DNA of 64,000 nt. Origin: Aliidiomarina sanyensis. Lineage in GTDB: Bacteria; Pseudomonadota; Gammaproteobacteria; Enterobacterales; Alteromonadaceae. The translations under genes were made by a program, and so were the position numbers. Within the stretch, counting starts at the first letter, position 1, and the number at the start of each line of letters is the position of its first letter. Shown here one piece after another: positions 46,994 to 56,441 of the stretch. Location: assembly GCF_003987175.1 (NCBI RefSeq), contig NZ_PIPM01000006.1, positions 62,001 through 126,000 on the forward strand, read 5' to 3'. The notes under the pieces were generated by a model, which had not been told where the DNA came from, made no database searches, and saw only the letters and a program-made list of their open reading frames with translations.

Positions 46994-47012
46994 AATGAGA
47001 ATGGTTATCAAT
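46994..47012 (-). promoter_or_regulatory. Fur box upstream of bfd
   Basis: Minus strand TGATAACCATTCTCA (46996-47010) matches the 7-1-7 consensus TGATAATnATTATCA in 13 of 14 paired positions except two central ones. It lies ~40 bp ahead of the bfd start. Confidence 0.75.
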
Positions 47013-47037
47013 AATATTTGCGTGACCGATAAATGCT

Positions 47038-47236
47038 TCCCAACGCCCCGTTACGGCACATGCGTTGGTTACATCAAATGTACCCGTAGCCAACGCACCG
47101 CGTTGGGTCCCAGATTGATAAATGCGTCAGACCTCCCACCCAACGCATTGCGTTGGCTACATTAAAGACTCGGCGACGGCATCGCTTCCAACCCTCCCAC
47201 CCAACGCCCCGTTACGGCACATGCGTTGGTTACGTT
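47038..47236. repeat. Repeats between bfd and asnC, including one inverted doublet
   Basis: Two long-loop copies (GCCCCGTTACGGCACATGCG) at the two ends and one inverted doublet at 47091-47159 with the conserved spacer AGATTGATAAATGCGTCAGA. The right-most copy supplies the TAA stop of asnC. Confidence 0.92.
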
Positions 47237-47679
47237 GCTTGAATGGTTCGTTGAATGGGGGTTTGTAATGAAATGAGGGTTTCGGTGGATTGGATTTCAT
47301 CAATGACCTGTAAACGCTCAATCAATAGCTTTTGCAAATCATCGATGTTCCGCACTAAGACTTTAATCAAGACACTGTATTGCCCGGTGGTGTAGTAAGC
47401 CTCAGTGACTTCAGGCAGGGCTTTGAGCTTCTCAAGCGCGGAAGGGTAGTCACCTGCTTGTCGCAAGATGATGCCAATAAAGCAGCAGATGTCGAAACCG
47501 AGCTTACGCGGATCAATGCTGAGTTTTGCCCCAGTGATAATGCCGGCCTTGCGCATTTTCTCGACGCGGACATGCACCGTTGCGGGTGATACTCGGTTTG
47601 CTTTGGCAATTTCGGCATACGAAAGGCGGGCATTCTCGGTCAGTGCGTTCAGTATGTTTTTATCCAAATTGTCGATCAT
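47230..47679 (-). CDS. asnC: Lrp/AsnC-family transcriptional regulator AsnC
   Basis: 149 residues with an N-terminal HTH (LSYAEIAKANRVSPATVHVRV) and the C-terminal RAM ligand-binding domain. Divergent to asnA, as in E. coli, where AsnC activates asnA when asparagine is scarce. Only 17 bp separate the two start codons, too little for divergent promoters; see asnA. The TAA stop is provided by a palindromic repeat. Confidence 0.93.
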   Translation of the reverse strand: MIDNLDKNILNALTENARLSYAEIAKANRVSPATVHVRVEKMRKAGIITGAKLSIDPRKLGFDICCFIGIILRQAGDYPSALEKLKALPEVTEAYYTTGQYSVLIKVLVRNIDDLQKLLIERLQVIDEIQSTETLISLQTPIQRTIQAT

Positions 47680-47696
47680 AGGGGATTGTCACGCAT

Positions 47697-48377
47697 ATGA
47701 AAGCGCTGCGCGCCGATGAGGAAACTTTGAGTCCTGTGCATTCGGTGTATGTGGACCAATGGGATTGGGAGCAGATTATTGCGGATCGCCACCGGACGGA
47801 AGCGCAGCTGTACACGACGGTGCGAAGCATTTACACAGCGCTGAAACAAACGCTTGAGCAATATAAAGAGGGTTTTGGCTCAAGCCTTTCTCTTCCTGAG
47901 TCGATTACGTTCGTTCGATCGGAAGACCTATTGCAAGCCTACCCAGAACTTTCGCCGAAGGAACGGGAGCATGCTGCGGCAGAAGAGCATGGTGCCATTT
48001 TCCTGCAAGGGATTGGTGGTGCGCTCTCTGATGGAACCATCCATGATGTGCGCGCTCCAGATTACGACGATTGGACTTTAAACGGCGATATCATTGTATG
48101 GAACCCGGTCTTGGGCCAGTCGCTGGAGTTGAGCTCGATGGGCATTCGCGTCGATCGGGCAGCATTATTGAAGCAATTGCACAGTAGTGGGCGGGCGTCG
48201 GCGGAAGGGCTTCCGTGGCATCAAAAACTCATTTCCGGTCAGCTGCCTCAAACAATTGGCGGTGGGATTGGGCAATCACGCTTGTGCATGTGGATGATGC
48301 AAAAACCCCACATCGGCTACGTCCAACACGGCGTCTGGTGCCCAGAAACCCGCACGAAGTACGCCGATTTGTTGTAG
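47697..48377 (+). pseudogene. asnA: Aspartate-ammonia ligase, N-terminally truncated
   Basis: Asparagine synthetase A fragment of 226 residues; the E. coli enzyme has 330. The frame starts at MKALRADEETLSPVHSVYVD, equivalent to residue ~96 of the E. coli protein. The homology reaches two more codons upstream (Thr-His) before an in-frame TAG at 47679, so the first ~93 residues are gone and the deletion border sits next to the asnC start. The lost part includes catalytic-core residues, so activity is unlikely. The rest (VRAPDYDDW, SSMGIRVD, PQTIGGGIGQSRL) is well conserved, pointing to a recent deletion. The TAG stop starts a repeat. Confidence 0.82.
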
Positions 48378-48594
48378 CCAACGCACAGCGTTGGGTCCCA
48401 GATTGATAAATGCGTCAGACCTCACACCCAACGCTCCGTTACGGAACATGCGTTGGCTACATTAAATATGCCGGTAGCCAACGCACAGCGTTGGGTCTCA
48501 GATTGATAAATGCGTCAGACCTCCCACCCAACGCCCCGTTACGGAACATGCGTTGGCTACGCCCAAAACGCGCCGTTACGTGCGTTGGCTACGC
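48374..48594. repeat. Two inverted doublets and a single copy between asnA and gltD
   Basis: Doublets at about 48374-48464 and 48475-48561, each a short palindrome, the spacer AGATTGATAAATGCGTCAGA and an inverted long-loop palindrome; the linker ATTAAATATGCCG joins them. A further partial copy overlaps the gltD stop. Convergent genes asnA and gltD both end in these repeats. Confidence 0.93.
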
Positions 48595-49998
48595 TTCGAA
48601 TAGGGTAAGGATGCTTTCGGCGGCGGTGCGGCCTTGGGCGATGGCGGTGACCACAAGATCTGCACCGAGCACCATGTCGCCGCCGGCAAACACTTTTGGG
48701 TTTTGTGTTTGGAGCGGCAAGCTCCCTGCATCAACTTGTACTAATCCTTTTTCGGTGACAGCAACGTTTTCATCGATGAGCCACTGTGGTGGGTTCGGTT
48801 GATAGCCAAAAGCCAGGATCACGGCATCGGCTTCAAGCACAAACTCAGAATCGGCGACGGGTTCCGGCTGGCGTCGACCGTTTGCATCAGGCTCACCGAG
48901 CGCCGTGCGCACAAGTCGTACACCTGTAACCGTGCCACCTTTGGAGACAATTTCCAGTGGCTGCACATTGAACTCAAACGTCACTCCTTCCTCTTTAGCA
49001 TGTTGCACTTCTTTGCGTGATCCCGGCATGTTCTCGGCATCGCGTCGATACGCACAGACCACCGTGGATGCTTGCTGTCGCACGGCGGTGCGGACGCAAT
49101 CCATCGCTGTGTCGCCGCCACCGAGCACGACCACGCGCTGTCCTTCAAGATTGATATAAGCATGATCCGGAACGTGAAGCGTTTCGATGTGGCCTGTATT
49201 GCCGATGAGATATTTCAGAGCAGGGTAGACACCCTGAGCGTCACGCCCTGGTAATTGGCCGTCCAAGGCCTTGTAGGTTCCAAGACCGACAAAGACGGCG
49301 TCGAAGTCTTGCACGAGCTTGGTAAATTCCACGTCACGACCAATCTCGCACGAGAGACGGAATTCGATACCCATCGCCTCGAAAATCTCGCGGCGACGTT
49401 GCATGACACTTTTTTCCAGTTTGAATGCTGGAATTCCGAACGTCAGCAAACCGCCGATTTCGGGATAGCGATCAAATACGACGACCTGAGCACCATTTCG
49501 AGCGAGGACATCCGCACATGCCAGTCCAGCGGGGCCAGCACCAACCACGGCAACGCGTTTGCCGATGGATTCCACATGGCTCACATCGGGTCGCCATCCA
49601 GCTGCGAACGCTTTTTCATTAATTTCTTTTTCAATCGCGCCTATGGTGACGGCACCGAAGTCATCGTTGAGGGTACATGCCCCTTCGCACAAACGATCTT
49701 GAGGACAAACACGGCCGCATACCTCGGGTAAGCTGTTCGTTTGGTGGGAAAGTTCGGCTGCTTCAATGTATTTTCCGGCAGCGGCGAGTTCAAGCCACTG
49801 AGGAATATAGTTATGCACCGGGCATTGCCACTCGCAATAAGGATTCCCACAATCAATACAACGGTCCGCTTGTGCAGCCACTTGTGGGGTGCTCATTTCC
49901 GTATGAATCTCGACAAACTCAATGGTCCGTTCCCGCAGCGCGCGTTTGGGTGGATCGACGCGTCGGACGTCAACAAACTGATAGACATTGCGACTCAT
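48589..49998 (-). CDS. gltD: Glutamate synthase small (beta) subunit
   Basis: NADPH-dehydrogenase subunit of GOGAT, 469 residues. N-terminal [4Fe-4S] cysteines (CIDCGNPYCEWQCP, CGRVCPQDRLCEGAC), FAD site VAVVGAGPAGLACADVLA and NADPH site VVVLGGGDTAMDCVRTA. One-base overlap with gltB. The TAG stop is the beginning of a repeat. Confidence 0.96.
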   Translation of the reverse strand: MSRNVYQFVDVRRVDPPKRALRERTIEFVEIHTEMSTPQVAAQADRCIDCGNPYCEWQCPVHNYIPQWLELAAAGKYIEAAELSHQTNSLPEVCGRVCPQDRLCEGACTLNDDFGAVTIGAIEKEINEKAFAAGWRPDVSHVESIGKRVAVVGAGPAGLACADVLARNGAQVVVFDRYPEIGGLLTFGIPAFKLEKSVMQRRREIFEAMGIEFRLSCEIGRDVEFTKLVQDFDAVFVGLGTYKALDGQLPGRDAQGVYPALKYLIGNTGHIETLHVPDHAYINLEGQRVVVLGGGDTAMDCVRTAVRQQASTVVCAYRRDAENMPGSRKEVQHAKEEGVTFEFNVQPLEIVSKGGTVTGVRLVRTALGEPDANGRRQPEPVADSEFVLEADAVILAFGYQPNPPQWLIDENVAVTEKGLVQVDAGSLPLQTQNPKVFAGGDMVLGADLVVTAIAQGRTAAESILTLFEA

Positions 49999-52900
49999 TA
50001 CATCACCTCCACACGAATGGACCCGCTGGAGCGCGGGCGGTGGCCCAACAAATCTTCAATAGCCCGGGCTCTGGGTTTCACCAAATAAAACTGCGGCAGC
50101 CACTGCTCAAAGTCTTGCAAGATGGCTTGAGCGCGCTCACTGCCGGTGGCCTCGAAGTGGTCGTGAATATGACTGCGTAAATGTTCGCGCAGAATCTCTG
50201 ATTCAACCGGCAAGGCTTCGACCAATTCGGGGTTGATGCGATCGGCAACGTCCTGTTCGGTGTCCAATACATACGCCATGCCGCCGGTCATTCCCGCGCC
50301 AAAGTTGATGCCGGTCCGCCCAAGCACCACCACGACGCCTCCTGTCATGTATTCACAGCCGTTGTCGCCAACGCCTTCAACGACCGCGATGGCGCCACTA
50401 TTCCGCACGGCAAAGCGTTCGCCAGCCAGGCCGGCGGCATACAGCCGCCCGCCGGTGGCTCCATACAAACAGGTATTGCCCATAATGACGGCCTCGTGGG
50501 ATAGCAGTTCACTGCTCGGATCGGGCGCAAGAATGAGGCGACCGCCGGCCATGCCTTTACCGACATAATCGTTGGCATCACCACGCAAATCGAGATGCAC
50601 TCCAGGGGCGTTCCACACGCCAAAACTCTGCCCGGCGGTTCCAGCAAAGTGAAGTTTGAGAGGTGTACCACTGAGGCCCTGGCGCCCGTGAGTTTTGGCA
50701 ATAAAGCCACTTAATGTTGCACCCACGGAGCGATCATCATTGCGAATGGCAAACTTAAACTCCGCCGACTTCCGCGTCAGGACCGATGCGCGACAGGCAT
50801 TCAGAATACGTTGATTCAATGCGCCGGGGTCGACGGGGTGGTTTTTCTCAGAGCAATACTTGGTAAACTCAGATGCCACTCCAGCCGAAGCAAGCAGTGG
50901 GGTCAGGTCGATCTTGGCTTGTTTTTGCGTCCGATTGTCCTCGAGCACTGCGAGCAGGTCTGTTCGGCCAATTAAATCAGTAAGCTTTTCAACACCTAAT
51001 TGGCGCAGATACGCGCGGACTTCTTCGGCGAGCAGTTTGAAGTAGTTTTCAACCCGCTCGGGCAGACCTGAGAAATATTGGCTGCGCAGTGTTTTGTCTT
51101 GAGTCGCAACGCCGGTTGCGCAGTTGTTGAGGTGACAGATCCGCAAATACTTGCAGCCGAGGGCGACCATAGGCGCGGTCCCAAAGCCGAAACTTTCCGC
51201 ACCTAAAATAGCCGCTTTGACGACGTCGAGCCCAGTTTTTAAACCGCCATCGACCTGAACACGGACCTTATGACGCAGGTTGTTCTGCACCAGCGCCTCG
51301 TGCACCTCAGCCAAACCGAGCTCCCATGGAGCACCAGCATATTTAACTGATGTGAGAGGGCTCGCACCGGTTCCTCCGTCATATCCCGATACGGTAATCA
51401 GATCGGCGTAGGCTTTCACGACACCGGTTGCGATGGTGCCGATGCCTGGTTCGGACACCAGCTTGACGGACACCAAGGCATCAGGATTGACTTGTTTTAA
51501 ATCGAAGATGAGCTGAGCGAGGTCTTCAATCGAATAAATATCATGATGGGGTGGCGGGGAAATGAGGGTGACACCCGGAACGGAGTGACGAAGCTGAGCA
51601 ATCTCCGCTGTAACTTTTTCGCCGGGTAATTGCCCCCCTTCACCGGGTTTTGCGCCCTGTGCGATCTTAATTTGCAGCACGTCAGCATTCACTAAGTAGT
51701 GCGGTGTAACACCAAAGCGGCCCGATGCGATTTGTTTAATGCGAGAATTTTTTACGGTACCGAAGCGCTTGGGATCTTCACCCCCTTCACCGGAGTTACT
51801 GTGTCCGCCGAGTCGATTCATTGCGATAGCGAGTGCCTCGTGCGCTTCGGGGCTGAGCGCGCCAATAGACATAGCCGCGCTGTCAAAGCGTGGATAAAGG
51901 TCAGTGGCAGGTTCCGGCTCGACAGTTGCCGGCGAGGTAGGTGGCTTCAATACCAACAAATCGCGCAACATGGCGGGTGAGCGATCATTTACCGCTTTGG
52001 TGTAGTGGGTATAGGCTTGTGCATCGCCATGCAGGACGGCGGTTTGCAGACTTTTCACCACGTCCGGGTTGTACGCGTGGTACTCACCGCCATGGACATA
52101 TTTGAGCAGCCCCCCATGTTGCAAGGGTTTGCGCGGCAGCCAGGCCACTTTGTGCAACTGCTGCATATCCCGTTCGATATCCTCAAAACATGCGCCTCGG
52201 ATCCGACGATGGCATACGGGGAAGCACAAGGCGTGCATGGCATCGGAAATACCCACCAATTCGAATAAGCCCGCCCCGCGGTAACTCGATATTTGCGAGA
52301 TGCCCATTTTCGAAAGAATTTTCAATAAGCCTTTGTTGATGCCTTTACGATAATTCAGGACAGCATCGCGAATGGGCAATTCAACGCGCTCCCGCGCGAC
52401 TAGTTGTTCAATGGTTTCGTAGGCCAAGAATGGATAAATGGCGGTCGCACCGAGCCCCAGCAATACGGCAAAGTGGTGGGGATCGCGGGCAGAAGCGGTT
52501 TCAACAATGATGTTGGCGTCACAGCGTAATTGTTCTCTCACCAGACGCGATTGGACGGCACCGGTGGCCATTGCCGCGGGTATTGGGAGCTGTTGTTTGC
52601 TGATCGTTCGGTCACTCAAGATCACGATAACAATGTGGTCATCACGAACCGCCTGAATGACCTCGTCGCAGAGCGTCTCGATGGCCTGCCGCAAATTCTT
52701 TTCTTTTGGATCGTAATTCAAATCAAAGCTACGCCAGGCGTAGTGAGTGTCATCCAAGTCTTTTAGCTGCTTGAGGTCGGTGTACATCAATACCGGAGAT
52801 TGAAATAGGACCCGGTTGGCGTATCCAGAGGTTTCGTTAAACATGTTTTGCTCACGACCAATGCAGGTCGCAAGTGACATCACATGCCGTTCGCGGATCG

Positions 52901-54476
52901 GATCAATCGGGGGGTTGGTCACCTGCGCGAATTGCTGACGAAAATAGTCATAGATTTGCCGAGGCTGCGTTGAAAGCACTGCAATGGGGGTGTCGTCGCC
53001 CATGGAGCCGGTAGCCTCTTGCCCATCTTGAGCCAAGACCCGCAAGACCTGCTCAATCTCCTCGGTGCTGTAGAAAAACTGCTTGTGGAAAGCGGCCATT
53101 TTGCCTTCATCAAACAACGGCTTTCCAAGGTGGTCTGCAGTAAGTTCTTCAAATGGTGTAAGGCGTTTAATGTGCTCGTCAAGCCAAGCGCGATAGGGAT
53201 GGCGTGATTTAAGATCCGCGTCAATTTCATCAGACCGCCAAATTCGGCCATTGTATGTATCTACTGCGAGCATTTCGCCTGGGCCAAGCCGGCCTTTCTC
53301 AACTACATCATCGGGCTGGTAATCCCAAGTGCCTACTTCGGAGGCGACGGTGAGGTAGCGGTCTTTGGTCACGACAAAGCGAGCGGGTCGCAACCCGTTG
53401 CGATCTAAACAACAGGCGACTTGGCGCCCGTTACTCAAGACTACTCCTGCAGGTCCGTCCCAGGGCTCCATATGCATGGAATTAAACTCATAGAATGCGC
53501 GTAAATCGTCATCCATGGTGGCATCCCCTTGCCATGCTGGGGGAATGAGTAGCCGCATGGCTCGAAATAAATCCATGCCACCGGCGAGCAACACTTCAAG
53601 CATGTTGTCCAGCGCGGCAGAGTCTGATCCGGTTTCGCTCACGAAAGGCGATGCATTTTGCAGATCCGGAAGCAGGGGGGAGTGCATCTTGTAACTGCGG
53701 GCCTTGGCCCATTGCCGGTTGCCAGCGACGGTATTGATTTCACCGTTGTGCGCAAGAAAACGAAACGGTTGGGCGAGCGGCCACCGGGGCTGGGTATTGG
53801 TGCTGAAGCGTTGGTGAAAAACGCAATTAGAAGTTTCGAGGCGCGGGTCACGCAAGTCTTGATAGAACTTAGGGAGATCTTCGGGAATCATCAGGCCTTT
53901 GTAGACCATGACCAAACAGCTCAAAGACGGAATATAAAAATCTGGATCTGCTTGCAGGCGCTGTTCGGCGCGGCGGCGGGCCATAAATAATCGGCGCTCT
54001 AGGTCTTTTTTACGCCAGCCGGGTGGGGCGGTAATAAATACTTGTGCCATGGCGGGCAGTGAGTGGCGCGCGATTTCACCGAGACTGTCGGGGTCTATCG
54101 GTGTTTCGCGCCAACCGTCGACAGTGAGCGTTTCTCGTTGGAGTTCTTCATTGAGGATATCTTTAGCGCGTGCTTGTTTTTTGGGATCGTGACTTAGAAA
54201 GACTTGGCCAACCGCGAACTTTTTCCCGGGTTTCCACCCGTGCTCAGTGGCAATGGTCCGAAAAAATGAATCGGGAAACTGCATCATGATGCCGCAGCCA
54301 TCGCCGGTCTTACCATCTGCACCAATGGCTCCACGGTGCATCATGCGGGCGAGGGCGGTTATCGCACGTTCGACCGTGGTATGGCTTTGCGCTCCATCGA
54401 GGTGAGCAATCAGACCAAAACCACAGTTGTCACGTTCATGATTGGCATGCGTCGTCGCGCTGTAGAGTCCTTCCAT
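49998..54476 (-). CDS. gltB: Glutamate synthase large (alpha) subunit
   Basis: Transfers the glutamine amide to 2-oxoglutarate. 1492 residues from ATG 54476, with GGAG seven bases upstream; a TTG at 54491 is less likely. A short propeptide precedes the glutaminase nucleophile Cys in ERDNCGFGLIAH (about residue 18). The FMN/synthase domain and [3Fe-4S] cysteines (CKYLRICHLNNCATGV) and the C-terminal GXGXG beta-helix are complete. Confidence 0.96.
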   Translation of the reverse strand: MEGLYSATTHANHERDNCGFGLIAHLDGAQSHTTVERAITALARMMHRGAIGADGKTGDGCGIMMQFPDSFFRTIATEHGWKPGKKFAVGQVFLSHDPKKQARAKDILNEELQRETLTVDGWRETPIDPDSLGEIARHSLPAMAQVFITAPPGWRKKDLERRLFMARRRAEQRLQADPDFYIPSLSCLVMVYKGLMIPEDLPKFYQDLRDPRLETSNCVFHQRFSTNTQPRWPLAQPFRFLAHNGEINTVAGNRQWAKARSYKMHSPLLPDLQNASPFVSETGSDSAALDNMLEVLLAGGMDLFRAMRLLIPPAWQGDATMDDDLRAFYEFNSMHMEPWDGPAGVVLSNGRQVACCLDRNGLRPARFVVTKDRYLTVASEVGTWDYQPDDVVEKGRLGPGEMLAVDTYNGRIWRSDEIDADLKSRHPYRAWLDEHIKRLTPFEELTADHLGKPLFDEGKMAAFHKQFFYSTEEIEQVLRVLAQDGQEATGSMGDDTPIAVLSTQPRQIYDYFRQQFAQVTNPPIDPIRERHVMSLATCIGREQNMFNETSGYANRVLFQSPVLMYTDLKQLKDLDDTHYAWRSFDLNYDPKEKNLRQAIETLCDEVIQAVRDDHIVIVILSDRTISKQQLPIPAAMATGAVQSRLVREQLRCDANIIVETASARDPHHFAVLLGLGATAIYPFLAYETIEQLVARERVELPIRDAVLNYRKGINKGLLKILSKMGISQISSYRGAGLFELVGISDAMHALCFPVCHRRIRGACFEDIERDMQQLHKVAWLPRKPLQHGGLLKYVHGGEYHAYNPDVVKSLQTAVLHGDAQAYTHYTKAVNDRSPAMLRDLLVLKPPTSPATVEPEPATDLYPRFDSAAMSIGALSPEAHEALAIAMNRLGGHSNSGEGGEDPKRFGTVKNSRIKQIASGRFGVTPHYLVNADVLQIKIAQGAKPGEGGQLPGEKVTAEIAQLRHSVPGVTLISPPPHHDIYSIEDLAQLIFDLKQVNPDALVSVKLVSEPGIGTIATGVVKAYADLITVSGYDGGTGASPLTSVKYAGAPWELGLAEVHEALVQNNLRHKVRVQVDGGLKTGLDVVKAAILGAESFGFGTAPMVALGCKYLRICHLNNCATGVATQDKTLRSQYFSGLPERVENYFKLLAEEVRAYLRQLGVEKLTDLIGRTDLLAVLEDNRTQKQAKIDLTPLLASAGVASEFTKYCSEKNHPVDPGALNQRILNACRASVLTRKSAEFKFAIRNDDRSVGATLSGFIAKTHGRQGLSGTPLKLHFAGTAGQSFGVWNAPGVHLDLRGDANDYVGKGMAGGRLILAPDPSSELLSHEAVIMGNTCLYGATGGRLYAAGLAGERFAVRNSGAIAVVEGVGDNGCEYMTGGVVVVLGRTGINFGAGMTGGMAYVLDTEQDVADRINPELVEALPVESEILREHLRSHIHDHFEATGSERAQAILQDFEQWLPQFYLVKPRARAIEDLLGHRPRSSGSIRVEVM

Positions 54477-54569
54477 ACAAGCTCCGGTCAAATGTATAGT
54501 TGACCCTTCACCATACCAGAAACGAACTCCCCCGTTTATAAAAGTGCTGAATACCTAGTATGCACGCGA

Positions 54570-54841
54570 TGGTAGCCAACGCACCGCGTTGGGTCCAAGA
54601 TCGATAAGTGCATCTGGCATCGCACCCAACGCACTGCGTTGGCTACATAAAATATGCCGGTAGCCAACGCACCGCGTTGGGCCCAAGATCGATAAGTGCA
54701 TCTGGCATCGCACCCAACGCACTGCGTTGGCTACAACCGTCTCACAATCACGGTGCTTGCAGCCGGTAGCCAACGCAATGCGTTGGGCCCAAGATCGATA
54801 AGTGCATCTGGCATTGCACCCAACGCACTGCGTTGGCTACA
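54570..54841. repeat. Three inverted doublets, one with captured arsJ 3' end
   Basis: Doublets near 54570-54646, 54659-54735 and 54762-54841, each with spacer AAGATCGATAAGTGCATCTG. The third is a 106-bp tandem duplicate: the last ~29 bp of arsJ (CAACCGTCTCACAATCACGG and on) occurs both here at 54735-54763 and in the gene at 54841-54869. The final palindrome gives the arsJ TAG stop. Confidence 0.93.
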
Positions 54842-56120
54842 ACCGTCTCACAATCACGGTGCTTGCAGCGAGGAAGAGGGTCGAGATGATCAAGCAGGCG
54901 ACGAATCCCGCAGTTTGAAACACAAGCCCCGAGAGAACCGTTCCAATCAGGCGCCCCATGGCGTTCGCCATGTAATAGAAGCCCACGTCGAGCGATACAC
55001 CGTCCGCATCGGCGAAGCGAATGATAAGATAGCTATGCAGTGAGGAGTTCACGGCGAACATCAGAGCAAATAGTAACAACCCAATCATAATGGTGAGTTG
55101 CGGCGCAATCCCCGCATTCAACAGCAGTGCGATCCCAAGAGGAATGAGCGTTAAGCCTGCGGCCCAAAGAACGACGGCGTGTTGGCTTGGACCATGCTCT
55201 GTGTCCAACGCAGTGCGTTGGCTACGATTAGGTTCTGCGCCCAACGCAGTGCGTTGGCTACGATTAGGTTCTGCGCCCAACGCAGTGCGTTGGCTACGGT
55301 CTTTTCCTGTAAGACGGGGGGCGATGCCTTGAATGAAGCCATAGAAAATGACCCAGACCGCCAAAAATGTCCCGACCTGCCAATGATCCCAGGCAAACTG
55401 CTGACTGAGGACGACGGGCAGCGCAATCACAAACCAGACATCGCGCGCACCAAACAAGAACATTCGTGCGGCGGAGAGTATGTTAATGGCACGTGATTTG
55501 GAGAAGATTTGCCGGAACTTGGGCTTGGCTTTGGCCTTTCCAAGCTCACCTTGCAACAAAACAAGACTCAGCAGCCAAGTTACTGTCAGCAGGGCCATGA
55601 GTGCATAGAGTGCGCCGACAAAACCGAGCAGCGTCAGGAGTAAGCCACCAAGGAAGAAGCCCACTCCTTTAAGGGCATTCTTTGAGCCCGTTAGGATGGC
55701 GACCCACTTATACAGAGTGCTTTGGGCGTTATCCGGGACCAAAAGTTTGATGGCGCTTTTGGCACTCATCTTATTCAGATCTTTGGCAATTCCCGAGAGT
55801 GCTTGCGCTGCCATTACCCACAAAATTGTGAGGTACTCGGTAGGCACGGTAAGGGCGGCGAGGGCGATGATCTGCATCACCAAACCAATTTGCATGGTCC
55901 GGTTGAGGCCAATGCGGGCGCCGAGGTAGCCTCCCACTAAGTTGGTGACGACACCGAAAAACTCATAAAAAATAAACAGCATGGCGATCTCTAACGGAGA
56001 GTAGCCAAGCTGATGAAAGAAAAGGACGACGAGCATTCGCAGCGCGCCGTCCGTCAGCGTAAAAGCCCAGTAGTTGCCGGTAATTACCAGATATTGTTTT
56101 AAGTTCACGCTAATTCTCAT
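54837..56120 (-). CDS. arsJ: Organoarsenical efflux permease ArsJ, with in-frame repeats
   Basis: MFS carrier that exports 1-arseno-3-phosphoglycerate made by its partner GAPDH, giving arsenate resistance. The N terminus from ATG 56120 shows the ArsJ-typical VITGNYWAFTLTDGALRMLV and QALSGIAKDLNKMSAKS segments. 427 residues, ~30 longer than expected: three 36-bp palindromic repeats (55203-55297) are read in frame as RSQRTALGAEPN units at residues ~275-306, in a predicted cytosolic loop. The frame stays open upstream to 56414 only through repeats, which is not protein. The stop is repeat-derived. Confidence 0.87.
   Translation of the reverse strand: MRISVNLKQYLVITGNYWAFTLTDGALRMLVVLFFHQLGYSPLEIAMLFIFYEFFGVVTNLVGGYLGARIGLNRTMQIGLVMQIIALAALTVPTEYLTILWVMAAQALSGIAKDLNKMSAKSAIKLLVPDNAQSTLYKWVAILTGSKNALKGVGFFLGGLLLTLLGFVGALYALMALLTVTWLLSLVLLQGELGKAKAKPKFRQIFSKSRAINILSAARMFLFGARDVWFVIALPVVLSQQFAWDHWQVGTFLAVWVIFYGFIQGIAPRLTGKDRSQRTALGAEPNRSQRTALGAEPNRSQRTALDTEHGPSQHAVVLWAAGLTLIPLGIALLLNAGIAPQLTIMIGLLLFALMFAVNSSLHSYLIIRFADADGVSLDVGFYYMANAMGRLIGTVLSGLVFQTAGFVACLIISTLFLAASTVIVRRL
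55203..55297. repeat. Three palindromic repeats inside the arsJ coding sequence
   Basis: Copies of CCAACGCAGTGCGTTGGCTA with 36-bp period (spacer CGATTAGGTTCTGCGC) inserted in frame in arsJ. Confidence 0.95.
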
Positions 56121-56123
56121 CGC

Positions 56124-56430
56124 TCCCAACGCAGTGCGTTGGCTACATAAAATATGGTGGTAGCCAACGCATGTTCCGTATCGGGGCGTTGGGCCAAGAC
56201 TGATAAATGCATCGGGCCTCGCTCCCAACGCGGTGCGTTGGCTACATAAAATATGGTGGTAGCCAACGCATGTTCCGTATCGGGGCGTTGGGCCAAGACT
56301 GATAAATGCATCGGGCCTCGCTCCCAACGCGGTGCGTTGGCTACATAAAATATGGTGGTAGCCAACGGAATGCGTTGGGCCAAGACTGATAAATGCATCG
56401 GGCCTCGCAACCAACGCTGTGCGTTGGAAA
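56124..56430. repeat. Palindromic-repeat array between arsJ and its GAPDH gene
   Basis: About 310 bp without a gene: one single copy and three doublet units with spacer AGACTGATAAATGCATCGGG, two of them exact 99-bp tandem duplicates including the linker ATAAAATATGGTG. They separate the two cotranscribed arsenate-resistance genes. Confidence 0.94.
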
Positions 56431-56441
56431 CGAATTTGGTT

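Noticed and set aside
47230..47697. asnA disrupted by a frameshift with its N-terminal part in another frame
   Set aside because: Upstream DNA is the intact minus-strand asnC; no frame encodes the missing AsnA segment, so it is a deletion.
56121..56414. 98-residue N-terminal extension of ArsJ
   Set aside because: Consists entirely of translated palindromic repeats; ArsJ homology begins at the ATG at 56120.
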